Origin: BCD1 sp965230565
GTDB lineage: Bacteria > Bacteroidota > Bacteroidia > Chitinophagales > Saprospiraceae
DNA: 64,000 nt
NCBI GenBank assembly: GCA_965230565.1
Contig: CBDDLH010000016.1
Span: 1,240,001 to 1,304,000 of the forward strand
Direction: 5' to 3'
Shown here: in pieces, positions 52,814 through 63,094 of the stretch
Position numbering within the stretch: position 1 is the stretch's first letter
Layout of the letters: each line of letters begins with the position of its first letter
The notes under the pieces: model-generated
Database searches by the model: none
What the model was told of the DNA's origin: nothing
What the model saw: the letters and a program-made list of their open reading frames with translations, nothing else
Translations under genes and position numbers: made by a program

Positions 52814-54169
52814 CTATGGCTTATTTTTTAATTGTTCTTTTATCGGATTTATCAATGTATCGATATCACCTGCTCCCAGGGTCATCAATACTTCCAATTC
52901 TTTTCCTTCCAAAGCCTCTAATAATTTCTCTTTTGTCAATTGGACTTTATTTTTCAATTTCATTTTGTCAAAAATGATCTTCGAGGTCACTCCCTCCATC
53001 GGCAATTCTCTGGCCGGATAAATATCCAATAGTAGTACTTCGTCCAGTGCATCCAGCGCTTCTGCAAACCCCGGTGCAAAGTCATTGGTCCGCGAGTACA
53101 GGTGTGGTTGAAATACACCCGTTAGTTTCTTTATGGGAAACAATTCCCTTGCCGCACCGATGGCCGCCTTCAATTCCGATGGATGATGTGCATAGTCATC
53201 GATATACACCACCCTATCATCTCTGTGAATGATGTCAAACCGTCGCTTTATTCCTTTGAATGAAGCCAGGGCCTCTTTGATTGCCTCTGGTTTTACCCCA
53301 AGTTTTAAGGCAATGCTAATAGCTGCAGTGGCATTTTCAATATTATGTCTTCCGGGCAGGGTTATTTTAATATCCCTGATCTCTGTTTCTCCATTTTTAT
53401 AATCAAAAACGAAGAACCCGTCCTTCACATGAATATTGGTTGCCTGTTGCTCCCCTCCTTCCACTCCATAAGTTTGAATTCCCTCAAACGTTTTGAAGTA
53501 ACCGGTCAGACTATGCTGAACCATCAATGATCCGCCTGGTTTGATCTTCCTGGCAAAAGCCCGGAAGCCGGTTTCCAGCATGCTTTCATGGTCACCGTAA
53601 ATATCAAGGTGATCCGCATCCATGGAAGTGATCACGGCCACATCCGGATCGAGATGTAAGAATGAACGATCAAATTCATCTGCTTCAACTACTACCCAGT
53701 CACTTTTGCCGGATACGAAGTTGGAGCTGAAATTTTGAGCAATTCCCCCAAGGAAAGCGGAACAATCAACACCTCCGGTTCGCAAAACATGCGTTGTTAA
53801 AGAGGTGGTGGTTGTTTTCCCATGGGTCCCGGCGATTGCAATGGTTTTCATACCCCGGCTGATAATGCCGAGGGCTTCAGCCCTTTTAATCACCTCGTAC
53901 CCCTGCTGTCGGAAATAAACTAATTCAGCATGCGTCTCCGGAACAGCAGGGGTATAAACAACCACGTCTACTCCGTTGGGGATTTTATTCAAACTTTCAT
54001 CATAATGTATTTTCATGCCTTCTTCGACCAACTTTTTGGTCAGGCTTGTCTCTGTTCTGTCGTAACCATGCACCTCTACACCTCTGGAATTAAAATACCT
54101 TGCCACCGCACTCATGCCTATGCCTCCTATTCCGATGAAGTATATTTTTTTAATCTGGTTAAGGTTCAT
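52814..54169 (-). CDS. murC: UDP-N-acetylmuramate--L-alanine ligase
   Basis: 451 residues; first amino-acid addition in the peptidoglycan precursor. ATP loop GTHGKTT (114-120), the N-terminal GIGGIGMSAVAR, and a Mur-ligase central and C-terminal domain with IDDYAHHP and RRFD. 11 bases after murG. Confidence 0.98.
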   Translation of the reverse strand: MNLNQIKKIYFIGIGGIGMSAVARYFNSRGVEVHGYDRTETSLTKKLVEEGMKIHYDESLNKIPNGVDVVVYTPAVPETHAELVYFRQQGYEVIKRAEALGIISRGMKTIAIAGTHGKTTTTSLTTHVLRTGGVDCSAFLGGIAQNFSSNFVSGKSDWVVVEADEFDRSFLHLDPDVAVITSMDADHLDIYGDHESMLETGFRAFARKIKPGGSLMVQHSLTGYFKTFEGIQTYGVEGGEQQATNIHVKDGFFVFDYKNGETEIRDIKITLPGRHNIENATAAISIALKLGVKPEAIKEALASFKGIKRRFDIIHRDDRVVYIDDYAHHPSELKAAIGAARELFPIKKLTGVFQPHLYSRTNDFAPGFAEALDALDEVLLLDIYPARELPMEGVTSKIIFDKMKLKNKVQLTKEKLLEALEGKELEVLMTLGAGDIDTLINPIKEQLKNKP

Positions 54170-54180
54170 CGTTTTCCCGT

Positions 54181-55278
54181 TTACTGCTTTTGTGCCAACC
54201 TCATCACTTCTTCTGCAATCGTATCTGCCGCATTCGGTTTGGCCAATGTTTTGATATTCTCACCGAGTTGTTTCAATTTGGGTCCATCTTCAATAGTATT
54301 CAGAACCAACTTGTTGAACACCTCTCTTGCTTCACTATCCTTCACCAGAAATGCTGCCCCTTTTTCTACCAAGGCCATAGCATTTTTTGTCTGGTGGTCC
54401 GCTGCTGCATGCGGGAAAGGAATCAGAATCGCGGGCTTGCCAACCAGGCAAAGTTCCGAGATCGTCAACGCTCCTGCACGACAGGCAACAAGGTCTGCCA
54501 TTTTATATGCCAGATCCATCCTATCGATGAAAGGGCGAATCTGAACATTGGGCAATTGTGCCGTTTCACACTGCGTGAATTCATCGATGTACAGCTTTCC
54601 AGCCTGCCATAATACCTGAATTTCAGGATGCAGCTTCAGCATTTCAGCAGAAGCTGCCATGGCTTCATTGATGGTTCTTGCACCCAAACTGCCTCCAAAT
54701 ACCAATAAGGTCTTCTTCTCTGTTTCAAGGCCAAAATATTTAAGCGCCTCTTCCCTGGTGGCTTTGATGTCCCTCAGATCTTGTCTCACAGGATTACCAG
54801 TCAGTTTGAGCTTTTCTCCAGGAAAATAGCGGTCCATGTTTTCATATGCTACACAGATCACATCAGCCTTTCTGGAGACCAACTTATTGGTAACCCCGGC
54901 ATAAGAATTCTGCTCCTGGATCAAGGCTGGAATTCCTTTCCGAGTGGCAACCTCCAATACAGGACCGCTGGCAAATCCTCCAACACCTACTACTGCATCC
55001 GGCTTGAACCGTCTGACGATGGACCAGGAACGGACCATGCTGCTCAGCAATTTTACCGGGAACATCAGGTTTCGTAATGTCAACTTGCGGTGAAAACCGC
55101 TTATCCACAATCCTTTGATCGGGTAGCCCGCACCGGGGACTTTTTCCATTTCTATTTTCCCTTTGGCGCCGACAAATAAAATTTCGACATCAGGGTTCTT
55201 TTTTTTAATCGCATCAGCAATGGCGATAGCCGGAAATATGTGACCTCCTGTTCCTCCGCCGCTGATTAATATTTTCAT
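54181..55278 (-). CDS. murG: UDP-GlcNAc:lipid I N-acetylglucosaminyltransferase
   Basis: 365 residues from the ATG at 55278. Converts lipid I to lipid II at the cytoplasmic face. Motifs GGGTGGHIFPA (near residue 7), EQNSYAGVTNK and FGGSLGARTIN, and near the C-terminus CRAGALTISEL, the UDP-GlcNAc site. Upstream sits the 188-base gap to ftsW. Confidence 0.98.
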   Translation of the reverse strand: MKILISGGGTGGHIFPAIAIADAIKKKNPDVEILFVGAKGKIEMEKVPGAGYPIKGLWISGFHRKLTLRNLMFPVKLLSSMVRSWSIVRRFKPDAVVGVGGFASGPVLEVATRKGIPALIQEQNSYAGVTNKLVSRKADVICVAYENMDRYFPGEKLKLTGNPVRQDLRDIKATREEALKYFGLETEKKTLLVFGGSLGARTINEAMAASAEMLKLHPEIQVLWQAGKLYIDEFTQCETAQLPNVQIRPFIDRMDLAYKMADLVACRAGALTISELCLVGKPAILIPFPHAAADHQTKNAMALVEKGAAFLVKDSEAREVFNKLVLNTIEDGPKLKQLGENIKTLAKPNAADTIAEEVMRLAQKQ

Positions 55279-55418
55279 ATTCCTTTTTCTAATTAGTGGT
55301 TGCTGATCCCTGGTTTTTTGGATTTCAGTTTGCATAATGAATTGGTTTAAATGATTAATAATGACAATTTCATTAACTGCAAACTCACTCTAAATCCCAT
55401 GGTTCTCTATCAATCTGA

Positions 55419-55453
55419 GATCCTTAGTCCTGTGACTCGAGGTACTGAGGATC
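55419..55453. repeat. Hairpin element in the ftsW-murG gap
   Basis: Arms GATCCTTAGT (55419-55428) and ACTGAGGATC (55444-55453) pair with one mismatch; around them the words CTGAGAT, CTGTGACTCGAG, GATCACAGACTGA continue the pattern. Inside the dcw unit. Confidence 0.45.
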
Positions 55454-55466
55454 ACAGACTGAACAT

Positions 55467-56606
55467 CTAATCCGACACCGCTTCAATATATTTACTAACA
55501 CTTAATATTATCCCAAAGGCCAGACTGGTGAACAACATCGAAGTCCCCCCCATACTGATCATGGGTAATGTCACCCCGGTTACCGGAACCAGGTGAACGG
55601 AAACCGCTATGTTGGCAAAAGCCTGTAAAACCATACTCAAACTCAGCCCGATAGCCATCATCGCCCCAAATGCCTTGGGGCTCTTCGTAACCAACCTCAC
55701 CACCCTGAAAAACAATAGCAGGTACAGAAAAATGACTACTATCCCGCCGATCATTCCATACTCTTCACAAATGATCGCATAGATAAAATCGGAATAAGGG
55801 GAGGGCAAAAAATTCCGCTGCGTACTATTGCCGGGACCATTGCCTACAACACCTCCATTAGCGATGGCAATTTTCGCCTGCTGTACCTGGTAACCTCCAT
55901 CGGGAGTATTCATAAATTCCTCCATTCGATTAGCCCAGGTATCCACCCGGACGCTATCCGGGTAGAACCTTCCCAACACTATCAGGAAGGCAAAAACCAC
56001 CACTCCCCAGAGCAGCAAAACTCCAATATATTTCAACGCCACACGTCCGATAAACATCATGAACAGACAGGTCAGAAACAGCAAAATTGCTGAGGACAAA
56101 TCCGCCGGTGCAATCAATCCGCAAATGATCAAAACCGGTACGATGATGGGCAAAAAGGCACTGTTAAAATCCTTTATGTAATCCTGTTTGGCCGAAATGG
56201 CCCTGGCTACATAAATGATCAATGCCAGTTTTGCGAAATCAGACGTTTGTATGGTAATGCCTACAAAAGGCAACTCGATCCATCTTTTTGCATCGTTTAT
56301 ATCCGCTCCAAATGCCAATGTGTACATCAGCAAAGGAACCGAAAGTACCAATAGAACCGGAGCTACCCGGTTGTACTTGGTGTAATGAAGCATATGAGCA
56401 ATGTAGGTCAGGAAAATCCCGCCCAGGAGAATAACTCCGTGTTTGATCAAAAATGCTTCCGTATTCCCACCTCGCTCCTTATAGGCCAAAGTTCCGGTAG
56501 AACTATAAACTGCCAGGATCGAAAAAACAGCCAACAGGATGAGAATGGCCCATATGGCCTTATCTCCCCTTAATTCAGCGTAAATCCTTGCAGTTATTGT
56601 TGACAC
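55467..56606 (-). CDS. ftsW: Septal peptidoglycan polymerase FtsW (SEDS family)
   Basis: 379 residues with about ten membrane helices. SEDS landmarks are YSSTGTLAYKE after helix 1, NDAKRWIELPFVGITIQ (the conserved KRW and QxS/T block), GPGNSTQRNFLPSPYSDFIYAIICEEYG with the catalytic loop, and the terminal helix. The start is GTG at 56606; no ATG is near. It pairs with the FtsI upstream in the cluster as septal synthase. Confidence 0.95.
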   Translation of the reverse strand: MSTITARIYAELRGDKAIWAILILLAVFSILAVYSSTGTLAYKERGGNTEAFLIKHGVILLGGIFLTYIAHMLHYTKYNRVAPVLLVLSVPLLMYTLAFGADINDAKRWIELPFVGITIQTSDFAKLALIIYVARAISAKQDYIKDFNSAFLPIIVPVLIICGLIAPADLSSAILLFLTCLFMMFIGRVALKYIGVLLLWGVVVFAFLIVLGRFYPDSVRVDTWANRMEEFMNTPDGGYQVQQAKIAIANGGVVGNGPGNSTQRNFLPSPYSDFIYAIICEEYGMIGGIVVIFLYLLLFFRVVRLVTKSPKAFGAMMAIGLSLSMVLQAFANIAVSVHLVPVTGVTLPMISMGGTSMLFTSLAFGIILSVSKYIEAVSD

Positions 56607-56670
56607 TGTATTTTTGTTTTTTAAGTTTTCTTTTTTTCTAATTTTTTCTTCCCTGAAATCCTTTTATAAC

Positions 56671-56717
56671 TTCAAAAGTTCCAGGTGTTCAAAGCGTTCA
56701 AAGGGTTTCAGTTGAAC
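56671..56717. repeat. GTTCAAAG-type repeat in the murD-ftsW gap
   Basis: Words TTCAAAAGTTCC, AGGTGTTCAAAGCGTTCAAA and GGGTTTCAGTTGAAC in a row, with the GTTCAA/TTGAAC pair at the two ends. Intergenic inside the dcw unit. Confidence 0.45.
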
Positions 56718-56732
56718 GATAAAATAAAATGT

Positions 56733-58049
56733 CTATTTGTTTTTCAATTTCAGCACCTCGTTCCTGAATTGGTTGCCGCGATCCTGAAAATTGTTAAAAA
56801 GGTCGAAGCTGGCACATGCTGGCGACAAAAGAACCACATCTCCTGGCTCTGCAAATTTCGTCCCTGCTTCTACAGCTTCTGCGGCACTTCTCGTTTCCAC
56901 TATCGGAACTCCAAAGGGCATGAAAGCATCCAGCAATTTGAAATTATCTACGCCGAGACAAACAATGGCTTTCACCTTTTCCTCCACCAGGTCGAATAAC
57001 CTTTCATAATCATTGCCTTTGTCCTGGCCTCCGGCTATCCAAACCACCGGTTTTTCCATTGCATGCAATCCGTAATAAACGGCATCAATGTTGGTGGCTT
57101 TACTGTCATTCACATACTCCACCCCATTAATAATGGCGAAGCTTTCCAGCCTGTGAGACAAGGGAACGAAAGTCTTCAACGCTTTTTGGATGGCTTCATC
57201 CGAAATGCCACATCTTTTTGCGACAACAGTTGCAAATGCTGCATTCATAGCGTTGTGGACACCCCTCAGACTACTACCTCCCAGGTCGAATTCCGTGCCT
57301 TCTATTTCAAATTTGTTTCCCGATACCATTTCCATTGAAATGCCTATCGTTTCAGCTTTTGAAGCTTTCTTTTTCAGAAAACCAGTAATATCAGGATCAT
57401 CTTCGTTGATACAGAATACATCATTGGCATCCTGATTCATGGTAATTCTGAATTTGGCCGCTACGTAATTTTTCATTTGGTTATCATAGCGGTCCAGATG
57501 ATCAGGAGTTATATTCAGCAACAAAGCGATGTCAGGTTTAAACTGATCGACACCGTCTAATTGAAAACTGCTCAACTCCAACACCCAATAATCCGTCATT
57601 TTCTCTGTCAAACACCTGGCGAAACTCTTTCCGATGTTACCTGCAACGGTCACATCCAATCCTGCTGATTTCAGCACGTGGCCAATGAGCAAGGTAGTCG
57701 TGGTTTTCCCATTACTTCCGGTAATACCAATGGTCGTCCCCTCCACATATCTCCCCGCAAATTCGATCTCAGAAATCACCTTCTTCCCCAATTCGACAAG
57801 TTTTTTAACCACAGGTACCTTGTCTGGAATTCCGGGACTTTTGATCACCAAATCTGCGGCCTCTATCTTTTCCCAGGTGTGCCAGCCTTCCTCGTATGGA
57901 ATGCTGTTCCGGAGCAATTCATTCTTGACCTTCTCCGTGATTTTTCCTTTGTCAGAAACAAAAACATCAAACCCTTTTTCCTTGGCAAGTAATGCAGCCC
58001 CTACTCCACTTTCCCCTCCGCCGAGAATGACTATTTTTTTGTTTTCCAT
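56733..58049 (-). CDS. murD: UDP-N-acetylmuramoylalanine--D-glutamate ligase
   Basis: 438 residues, adds D-glutamate. ATP loop GSNGKTTTT (111-119), N-terminal ILGGGESGVGAAL, KSPGIPDKV, NDSKATN and SPACASFDLFNNFQDRG at the C-terminus. 23 bases after mraY. Confidence 0.98.
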   Translation of the reverse strand: MENKKIVILGGGESGVGAALLAKEKGFDVFVSDKGKITEKVKNELLRNSIPYEEGWHTWEKIEAADLVIKSPGIPDKVPVVKKLVELGKKVISEIEFAGRYVEGTTIGITGSNGKTTTTLLIGHVLKSAGLDVTVAGNIGKSFARCLTEKMTDYWVLELSSFQLDGVDQFKPDIALLLNITPDHLDRYDNQMKNYVAAKFRITMNQDANDVFCINEDDPDITGFLKKKASKAETIGISMEMVSGNKFEIEGTEFDLGGSSLRGVHNAMNAAFATVVAKRCGISDEAIQKALKTFVPLSHRLESFAIINGVEYVNDSKATNIDAVYYGLHAMEKPVVWIAGGQDKGNDYERLFDLVEEKVKAIVCLGVDNFKLLDAFMPFGVPIVETRSAAEAVEAGTKFAEPGDVVLLSPACASFDLFNNFQDRGNQFRNEVLKLKNK

Positions 58050-58072
58050 TTTTATCCTTTAACAATCAGCTT

Positions 58073-59329
58073 TTAGCGTACTTTCAGGGTTATGATGGTC
58101 AAAACTGCCAGCAGAATCCCTACGATCCAGAAGCGCGTGACAATTTTGGTTTCTGCCATTCCCAATTTCTGATAATGGTGATGCAATGGGGACATTTTAA
58201 AAATCCTTTTTCCTTCACCGTATCTCTTTTTGGTGTATTTGAAATAGGCTACCTGTAACATTACGGACAGGTTTTCCATCAAAAACACACCGCATAATAT
58301 TGGTATCAACAATTCTTTTCTCAATACAATGGCCATGGCTGCAATAATTCCTCCCAGCGTCAAACTTCCGGTATCACCCATAAAAATGGATGCAGGGTAA
58401 GAATTGTACCACAAAAATCCAATGGCCGCCCCCACAAAACAAGCTGCATAAATCACCAACTCACCCGCTCCAGGCAAGTGTAATATATTCAGGTAATTCG
58501 CTGCAATCGCGTTACCGGAGACATAGGCAAATATCCCTAAGGTCGCACCAATGATCCCAGAAACTCCGGTAGCCAATCCATCAAGTCCATCTGTAAGATT
58601 CGCCCCGTTGGAAACTGCCATGACAATAACAATCACCAAAGGCACAAAAATCAGCCAGGCCCACCATCCCATTCCATTGGTCTCTTTGGTCAGGATTTTT
58701 GAATAATCAAGTTTGTTTCCTTTAACAAAAGGAATGTTGGTTAACCCTGTTTTGTAATTGCCTTTCCCCTCAACTACTTCACCGTTTACGATTACATCAC
58801 TGACCTTATTTTCACTTATCCCCCATTCAATGGCATCCTCTGTAGACATTTCTACTACCACATCTTTGTGGACCAGCATGGTAATGGCGATAATCAATCC
58901 CAATCCTAACTGCCCCATCAGTTTTGTTCTGCCCTTGAGTCCTTTTTTGTTCTTCCTGAAGACTTTGATATAGTCATCCATGAAACCTATGAAACCCATC
59001 CAGATGGTGGCCAGTAACATGAGAATGATGTAGACATTATCCAGCTTCGCCATGATTATGCTTGGCACCAAAATGGCGAGGATGATAATCAGTCCACCCA
59101 TAGTTGGGGTACCTTCTTTCTCCTTCTGGCCTTCAAGGCCCAGTTCGCGAACTGTTTCGCCCACCTGGGCTCTTCTCAACTTTTCAATGATCTTTTTACC
59201 GAACAACATGGAAATAATGAGGGACAACACCATTGCAACTCCGGCTCTGAATGAAATGTAATTCAGCAACCCTGTCCCGGGCAACTTTCCGAACATCTCA
59301 TTGATCCATTCCGTAATTTCAATTAACAT
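58073..59329 (-). CDS. mraY: Phospho-N-acetylmuramoyl-pentapeptide transferase MraY
   Basis: 418 residues, about 60 longer than E. coli MraY (360). Makes lipid I from UDP-MurNAc-pentapeptide and undecaprenyl phosphate. Motifs GFMDDYIKVFRKNKKGLKGR, NLTDGLDGLATG, FMGDTGSLTLGG and the HHHYQK motif near the C-terminus. The extra length is a polar insert (about 166-222; SENKVSDVIVNGEVVEGKG and on) between membrane helices, likely outside or in a loop. Confidence 0.97.
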   Translation of the reverse strand: MLIEITEWINEMFGKLPGTGLLNYISFRAGVAMVLSLIISMLFGKKIIEKLRRAQVGETVRELGLEGQKEKEGTPTMGGLIIILAILVPSIIMAKLDNVYIILMLLATIWMGFIGFMDDYIKVFRKNKKGLKGRTKLMGQLGLGLIIAITMLVHKDVVVEMSTEDAIEWGISENKVSDVIVNGEVVEGKGNYKTGLTNIPFVKGNKLDYSKILTKETNGMGWWAWLIFVPLVIVIVMAVSNGANLTDGLDGLATGVSGIIGATLGIFAYVSGNAIAANYLNILHLPGAGELVIYAACFVGAAIGFLWYNSYPASIFMGDTGSLTLGGIIAAMAIVLRKELLIPILCGVFLMENLSVMLQVAYFKYTKKRYGEGKRIFKMSPLHHHYQKLGMAETKIVTRFWIVGILLAVLTIITLKVR

Positions 59330-59364
59330 AGTTTCTCGTTAGTGTTTGTTTTAAATAATTGGTG

Positions 59365-59401
59365 ATCAGGAATTTCGAATTCAAACCCGCAATTTCCTGA
59401 T
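59365..59401. repeat. Short hairpin in the murE-mraY gap
   Basis: Arms ATCAGGAATT (59365-59374) and AATTTCCTGAT (59391-59401) pair over about 10 bases with one bulge; the loop contains TCGAATTC. The 114-base gap holds no murF. Confidence 0.35.
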
Positions 59402-59443
59402 TTGTAATAGTTATTTAACTCCCTCTTTATTTTTCGTTTGACT

Positions 59444-60898
59444 TTAGTGATTAAGCGCTTCTTTTAGCACTTCTTTATCATCAAAGGGGTGTTTCACCCC
59501 GTTTATCTCCTGATATTTTTCATGACCTTTTCCGGCAACCAGCACGATATCTCCTTTTTGGGCCAGTCGACAGGCCGTTTTTATAGCATTTTTACGATCC
59601 TGTATGCTCAAAGCCTTATATTTTCCATAAGCAGGAAGGCCATCTTCCATCTCCCTGATGATCTGTACAGGATCTTCAGACCTTGGATTGTCCGAAGTCA
59701 GCACAACCTGATCGCTGTAATCCACTGCTACCTTGGCCATCTTCGGGCGTTTGGCTTTATCCCTGTCGCCGCCGCATCCGACTACCGTGATAATCTTTAC
59801 GTCGTCCTGACGAAGTTCAAAAATGGTGTTAAGCACTTTCTCCAGGGCGTCGGGTGTATGGGCATAATCCACAATTCCGATTCGTTCTCCTTTGGGGTCA
59901 AGTACATAATCAAAGCGGCCTTCGGCTGTTGTGAGATTACTCAATGCCTGAAGTACTTCCATTTTATCATATCCCAACAGGATAGCTGTCCCGTAAACCG
60001 CCAGCAGATTGTAGGCGTTAAAATCGCCGATAAGTCTGCTGAAAAATTCCGTATTGTCAAGATCAAGATGCAGCCCCTTTAGGCTGTTCTCTATTATTTT
60101 AGCTTTGAAATCTGCCAGGCTTGTAAGACTGTACCTGTAGATTTTCGCAGCGGTATTTTGAACCATCACATTGCCTCGTTTGTCATCGGTATTCACCAGG
60201 GCAAAAGCTGATTTTGGCAGATCATCAAAAAACTTCTTTTTGGCATCTATATAAGCCCTGAATGTTTTGTGATAATCCAGATGATCGTGGCTCATGTTGG
60301 TGAAAATGGCACCTGTAAATGACAGCCCGGCGATCCTGCATTGTGAAATCGCATGTGAACTGACTTCCATAAAAGCAAAGTCACACCCTGCATCTACCAT
60401 ATCCCTCAACAAAGCATTCAACGCAACCGCATCCGGAGTGGTGTGGGTAGCATCCAGCACCTTGTTCCCGATTTTATTTTCAATAGTCGACAACAGGCCC
60501 GTTTTATACCCCATGGAAGAAAACAACTGGTACAATAAAGTTGCCACTGTTGTCTTTCCATTAGTCCCAGTGACTCCTACCAGTTTTATTTTCCTGGAAG
60601 GATGGCCGTAGAATGCTGCAGCAACTTGTCCAAGAGCTTCCGCTGAATTTTCAACTAAAATCCATGTCAGATCCGGACTTTCAACTGCCAACTCTTTCTC
60701 AGCCACAATTACATTCGCACCTTTCTCAATAGCCTTTTCAATAAAATCATGCCCGTCAACATTCACTCCTTTCACCGCGACGAACAGGCTTTCCTGTCCG
60801 ACCTTTCGAGAATCAAACTCGATACTTTTTATTTCTTTATCTGACGTGCCTTCAACTTTTAAAACAGGAAGGTCACTTAGTAACATTTGCAGATTCAT
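59444..60898 (-). CDS. murE: UDP-MurNAc-L-Ala-D-Glu--meso-diaminopimelate ligase
   Basis: 484 residues from the ATG at 60898. Adds the third stem residue. ATP loop GTNGKTT (111-117) and, near residue 405, the DNPR motif in SDNPRSEDP, which marks meso-diaminopimelate specificity rather than lysine. HTPDALEKVL and AGKGHEKYQE are further family blocks. 24 bases after ftsI. Confidence 0.97.
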   Translation of the reverse strand: MNLQMLLSDLPVLKVEGTSDKEIKSIEFDSRKVGQESLFVAVKGVNVDGHDFIEKAIEKGANVIVAEKELAVESPDLTWILVENSAEALGQVAAAFYGHPSRKIKLVGVTGTNGKTTVATLLYQLFSSMGYKTGLLSTIENKIGNKVLDATHTTPDAVALNALLRDMVDAGCDFAFMEVSSHAISQCRIAGLSFTGAIFTNMSHDHLDYHKTFRAYIDAKKKFFDDLPKSAFALVNTDDKRGNVMVQNTAAKIYRYSLTSLADFKAKIIENSLKGLHLDLDNTEFFSRLIGDFNAYNLLAVYGTAILLGYDKMEVLQALSNLTTAEGRFDYVLDPKGERIGIVDYAHTPDALEKVLNTIFELRQDDVKIITVVGCGGDRDKAKRPKMAKVAVDYSDQVVLTSDNPRSEDPVQIIREMEDGLPAYGKYKALSIQDRKNAIKTACRLAQKGDIVLVAGKGHEKYQEINGVKHPFDDKEVLKEALNH

Positions 60899-60922
60899 TC
60901 GTTTCAATTTCTCGGGTAACCC

Positions 60923-63085
60923 TTAATTTAAAGTAAGCGCCACCGTTTGCCCCTGGACCCTGGTTCCCGGAATAATGGATTGCATGGTAACTTTTCCAAC
61001 ACCATCCACCTTCACATTCAGCCCCAGGTTTTCCAAAACATATAATGCATCTCTCAACCCCATGCCGACCACATTCGGAATAACATCATCCCGGATCGTT
61101 CTTCTTTCGAATATCAGGCTATCCCTGTCCGCTCTGAGGGCAACCATTGGTGTTAACGGCTCTCCATAGAATGGCAGATCCAGATATTCGAAGACCTTCT
61201 TCATATCTTCTTTATCTCCAATCGTTCCGGTCGGCAACAGTCTTTCACTGAGTACGGGTTTGGGCCCTTGATTCATGGGATCATATAACTCGATAAGCGA
61301 GTTAAAACATTTATCCGCAATTTCCTTGAAAATGGGCAGGGCCACATCACCACCATAAATACCATTCTTCCTCGGCTTGTAGACCACTACGATGCAGGAA
61401 TAAACCGGGTTCTCAGCTGGAAAATATCCGGCGAAGGAGGCCTGATATCCCCGAACCCTCGTTCCTCTGCTCGAGCGTTTATAATCTACTTGCGCTGTAC
61501 CTGTTTTTCCGGCAAAATTATATCGCCGGGACTGGTATTTTCTAGCAGTTCCCCGTTTAACAACTCCTTCCAGCAGCTGGTGTACCTGTTCAATGGTTTT
61601 TCTGGAGGCAATACTTTCTTTTACTATCGTGGGTTTAAAAGTTTCTAATGGCTCACCAAATCGCTGTATCTCTTTTACTAAAAGTGGCTTCATCAGGGTT
61701 CCGTCATTCGCTACAGCATTATAAAAAGTCAACAACTGAAGCGGTGTCACCTTAACCTCATAACCAGTTGACATCCAAGGCAGTGTAATTCCACTCCACT
61801 GACTACTGTCACTATAAGCTTCTTTCACCAATGGGTTGGCTTCTCCTTCGATCTCAATGCCGGTTGGCAGATGGAGATTGAACTGCTTCATCTTTTCGAT
61901 AAACAATTCTGCTCCCTTTTCATCATTGGCTTCATTGCGGGTTCCGTAATATTGATCAACCAACTTCGCAATACCCACATTGGAAGAAATTTCAAAAGCT
62001 TTTCTTACGGTAATCGTATCCAGTTTGTGACTTTCATATGAAGCATCTTCCATCACAATATCATAAAAGGATGTTTCTCCTTTTTCGATATCGATTGAAT
62101 CTTCAAGAGTCACAAATTCGTCCTCCAAAAGCGCCATGATTGATGCCAGTTTGAAGGTAGATCCAGGCTCTGTCGCACGACCGATGGCGTAGTTGTAGAT
62201 TTCGTACCACTCCATTTTATCCTCTATCTGGCCAAGGTTGGCAATACCTTTGATTTCACCGGTATTCACTTCCATTACGATCGCCGTCCCCCACTCTGCT
62301 TCGTGGTGCTTCATCCCTTTCAGTAAAGCTCTCTCGGCAATATCCTGGATATTCACATCTAAAGTGGTCAGGATATCATCCCCGCTTTTGGGTTCGATTT
62401 CCGTCAAATCCTCAACCGGCATCCAAAGATCCCGCTTGCGATCTACACGGATCATAACCTGTTTACCTGGTCTGCCCCCAAGCACTTCGTCATAATAACC
62501 TTCCAGACCAACATCCTGAGCAGTACTCCTGACGTAACCAATGGTCCTGCGTGCAAGAACACCAAAAGGTCTTTTTCGCTCACTGCGTTTTTCAGCGATC
62601 AATCCACTTTTATAGCGTCCGAGATTGAAAAGAGGGAAAGTTTCAATTCTTCTCTTTTCATAATAAGAGACCTTGGATTTCAAAAGAACGTGTCTGTTCC
62701 TGTTCACAGAAGTATCTCTGAGATCCGTGAGGTATTCCTTAAATCCCCCAACGGTATAAGTATTGTCTACATAAGTAGCCAGACAATGGGCCAGGGTGTC
62801 GAGGTTATTTTTATAATCCTCTTCCGTAGCTGTAAACGGATCAAAATATATGTCAAAGAACGGTACTGAAGTGGCCAAAAGGCTTCCGTCATCAGCCATG
62901 ACGTTGCCTCTTTCCGCTTCTATTTCTCTTTCGTCAATGTAATTATCTTCTCCAACGGCCACCCAATGTTCAGCTTCCTGAACACTGATCTGAAAGGTTT
63001 TGTACACCAATATCACCGCAACGGGTACGAACAATCCAAAAAGGACAATGTAAACTCTGTATAAGACTTCATTTTTGATGTCCAT
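60923..63085 (-). CDS. ftsI: Septal transpeptidase (class B PBP, FtsI-type) with PASTA domain
   Basis: 720 residues. One N-terminal membrane helix (about 10-30), a pedestal domain, then the transpeptidase with Ser309-x2-Lys312 (STFK), SSNVG and KTGTAQ motifs. Ends with one PASTA domain (about 655-720; VIPNVVGMGLRDALYVLENL). Crosslinks septal peptidoglycan made by FtsW. E. coli FtsI (588) lacks PASTA; its presence is usual in Bacteroidota and Gram-positives. 9 bases after ftsL. Confidence 0.95.
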   Translation of the reverse strand: MDIKNEVLYRVYIVLFGLFVPVAVILVYKTFQISVQEAEHWVAVGEDNYIDEREIEAERGNVMADDGSLLATSVPFFDIYFDPFTATEEDYKNNLDTLAHCLATYVDNTYTVGGFKEYLTDLRDTSVNRNRHVLLKSKVSYYEKRRIETFPLFNLGRYKSGLIAEKRSERKRPFGVLARRTIGYVRSTAQDVGLEGYYDEVLGGRPGKQVMIRVDRKRDLWMPVEDLTEIEPKSGDDILTTLDVNIQDIAERALLKGMKHHEAEWGTAIVMEVNTGEIKGIANLGQIEDKMEWYEIYNYAIGRATEPGSTFKLASIMALLEDEFVTLEDSIDIEKGETSFYDIVMEDASYESHKLDTITVRKAFEISSNVGIAKLVDQYYGTRNEANDEKGAELFIEKMKQFNLHLPTGIEIEGEANPLVKEAYSDSSQWSGITLPWMSTGYEVKVTPLQLLTFYNAVANDGTLMKPLLVKEIQRFGEPLETFKPTIVKESIASRKTIEQVHQLLEGVVKRGTARKYQSRRYNFAGKTGTAQVDYKRSSRGTRVRGYQASFAGYFPAENPVYSCIVVVYKPRKNGIYGGDVALPIFKEIADKCFNSLIELYDPMNQGPKPVLSERLLPTGTIGDKEDMKKVFEYLDLPFYGEPLTPMVALRADRDSLIFERRTIRDDVIPNVVGMGLRDALYVLENLGLNVKVDGVGKVTMQSIIPGTRVQGQTVALTLN

Positions 63086-63094
63086 GACATTGCT

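Noticed and set aside
53930..54612. Long plus-strand frames (204 and 140 codons) opposite murC/murG
   Set aside because: Shadows of well-identified mur genes on the other strand; no start context or family match.
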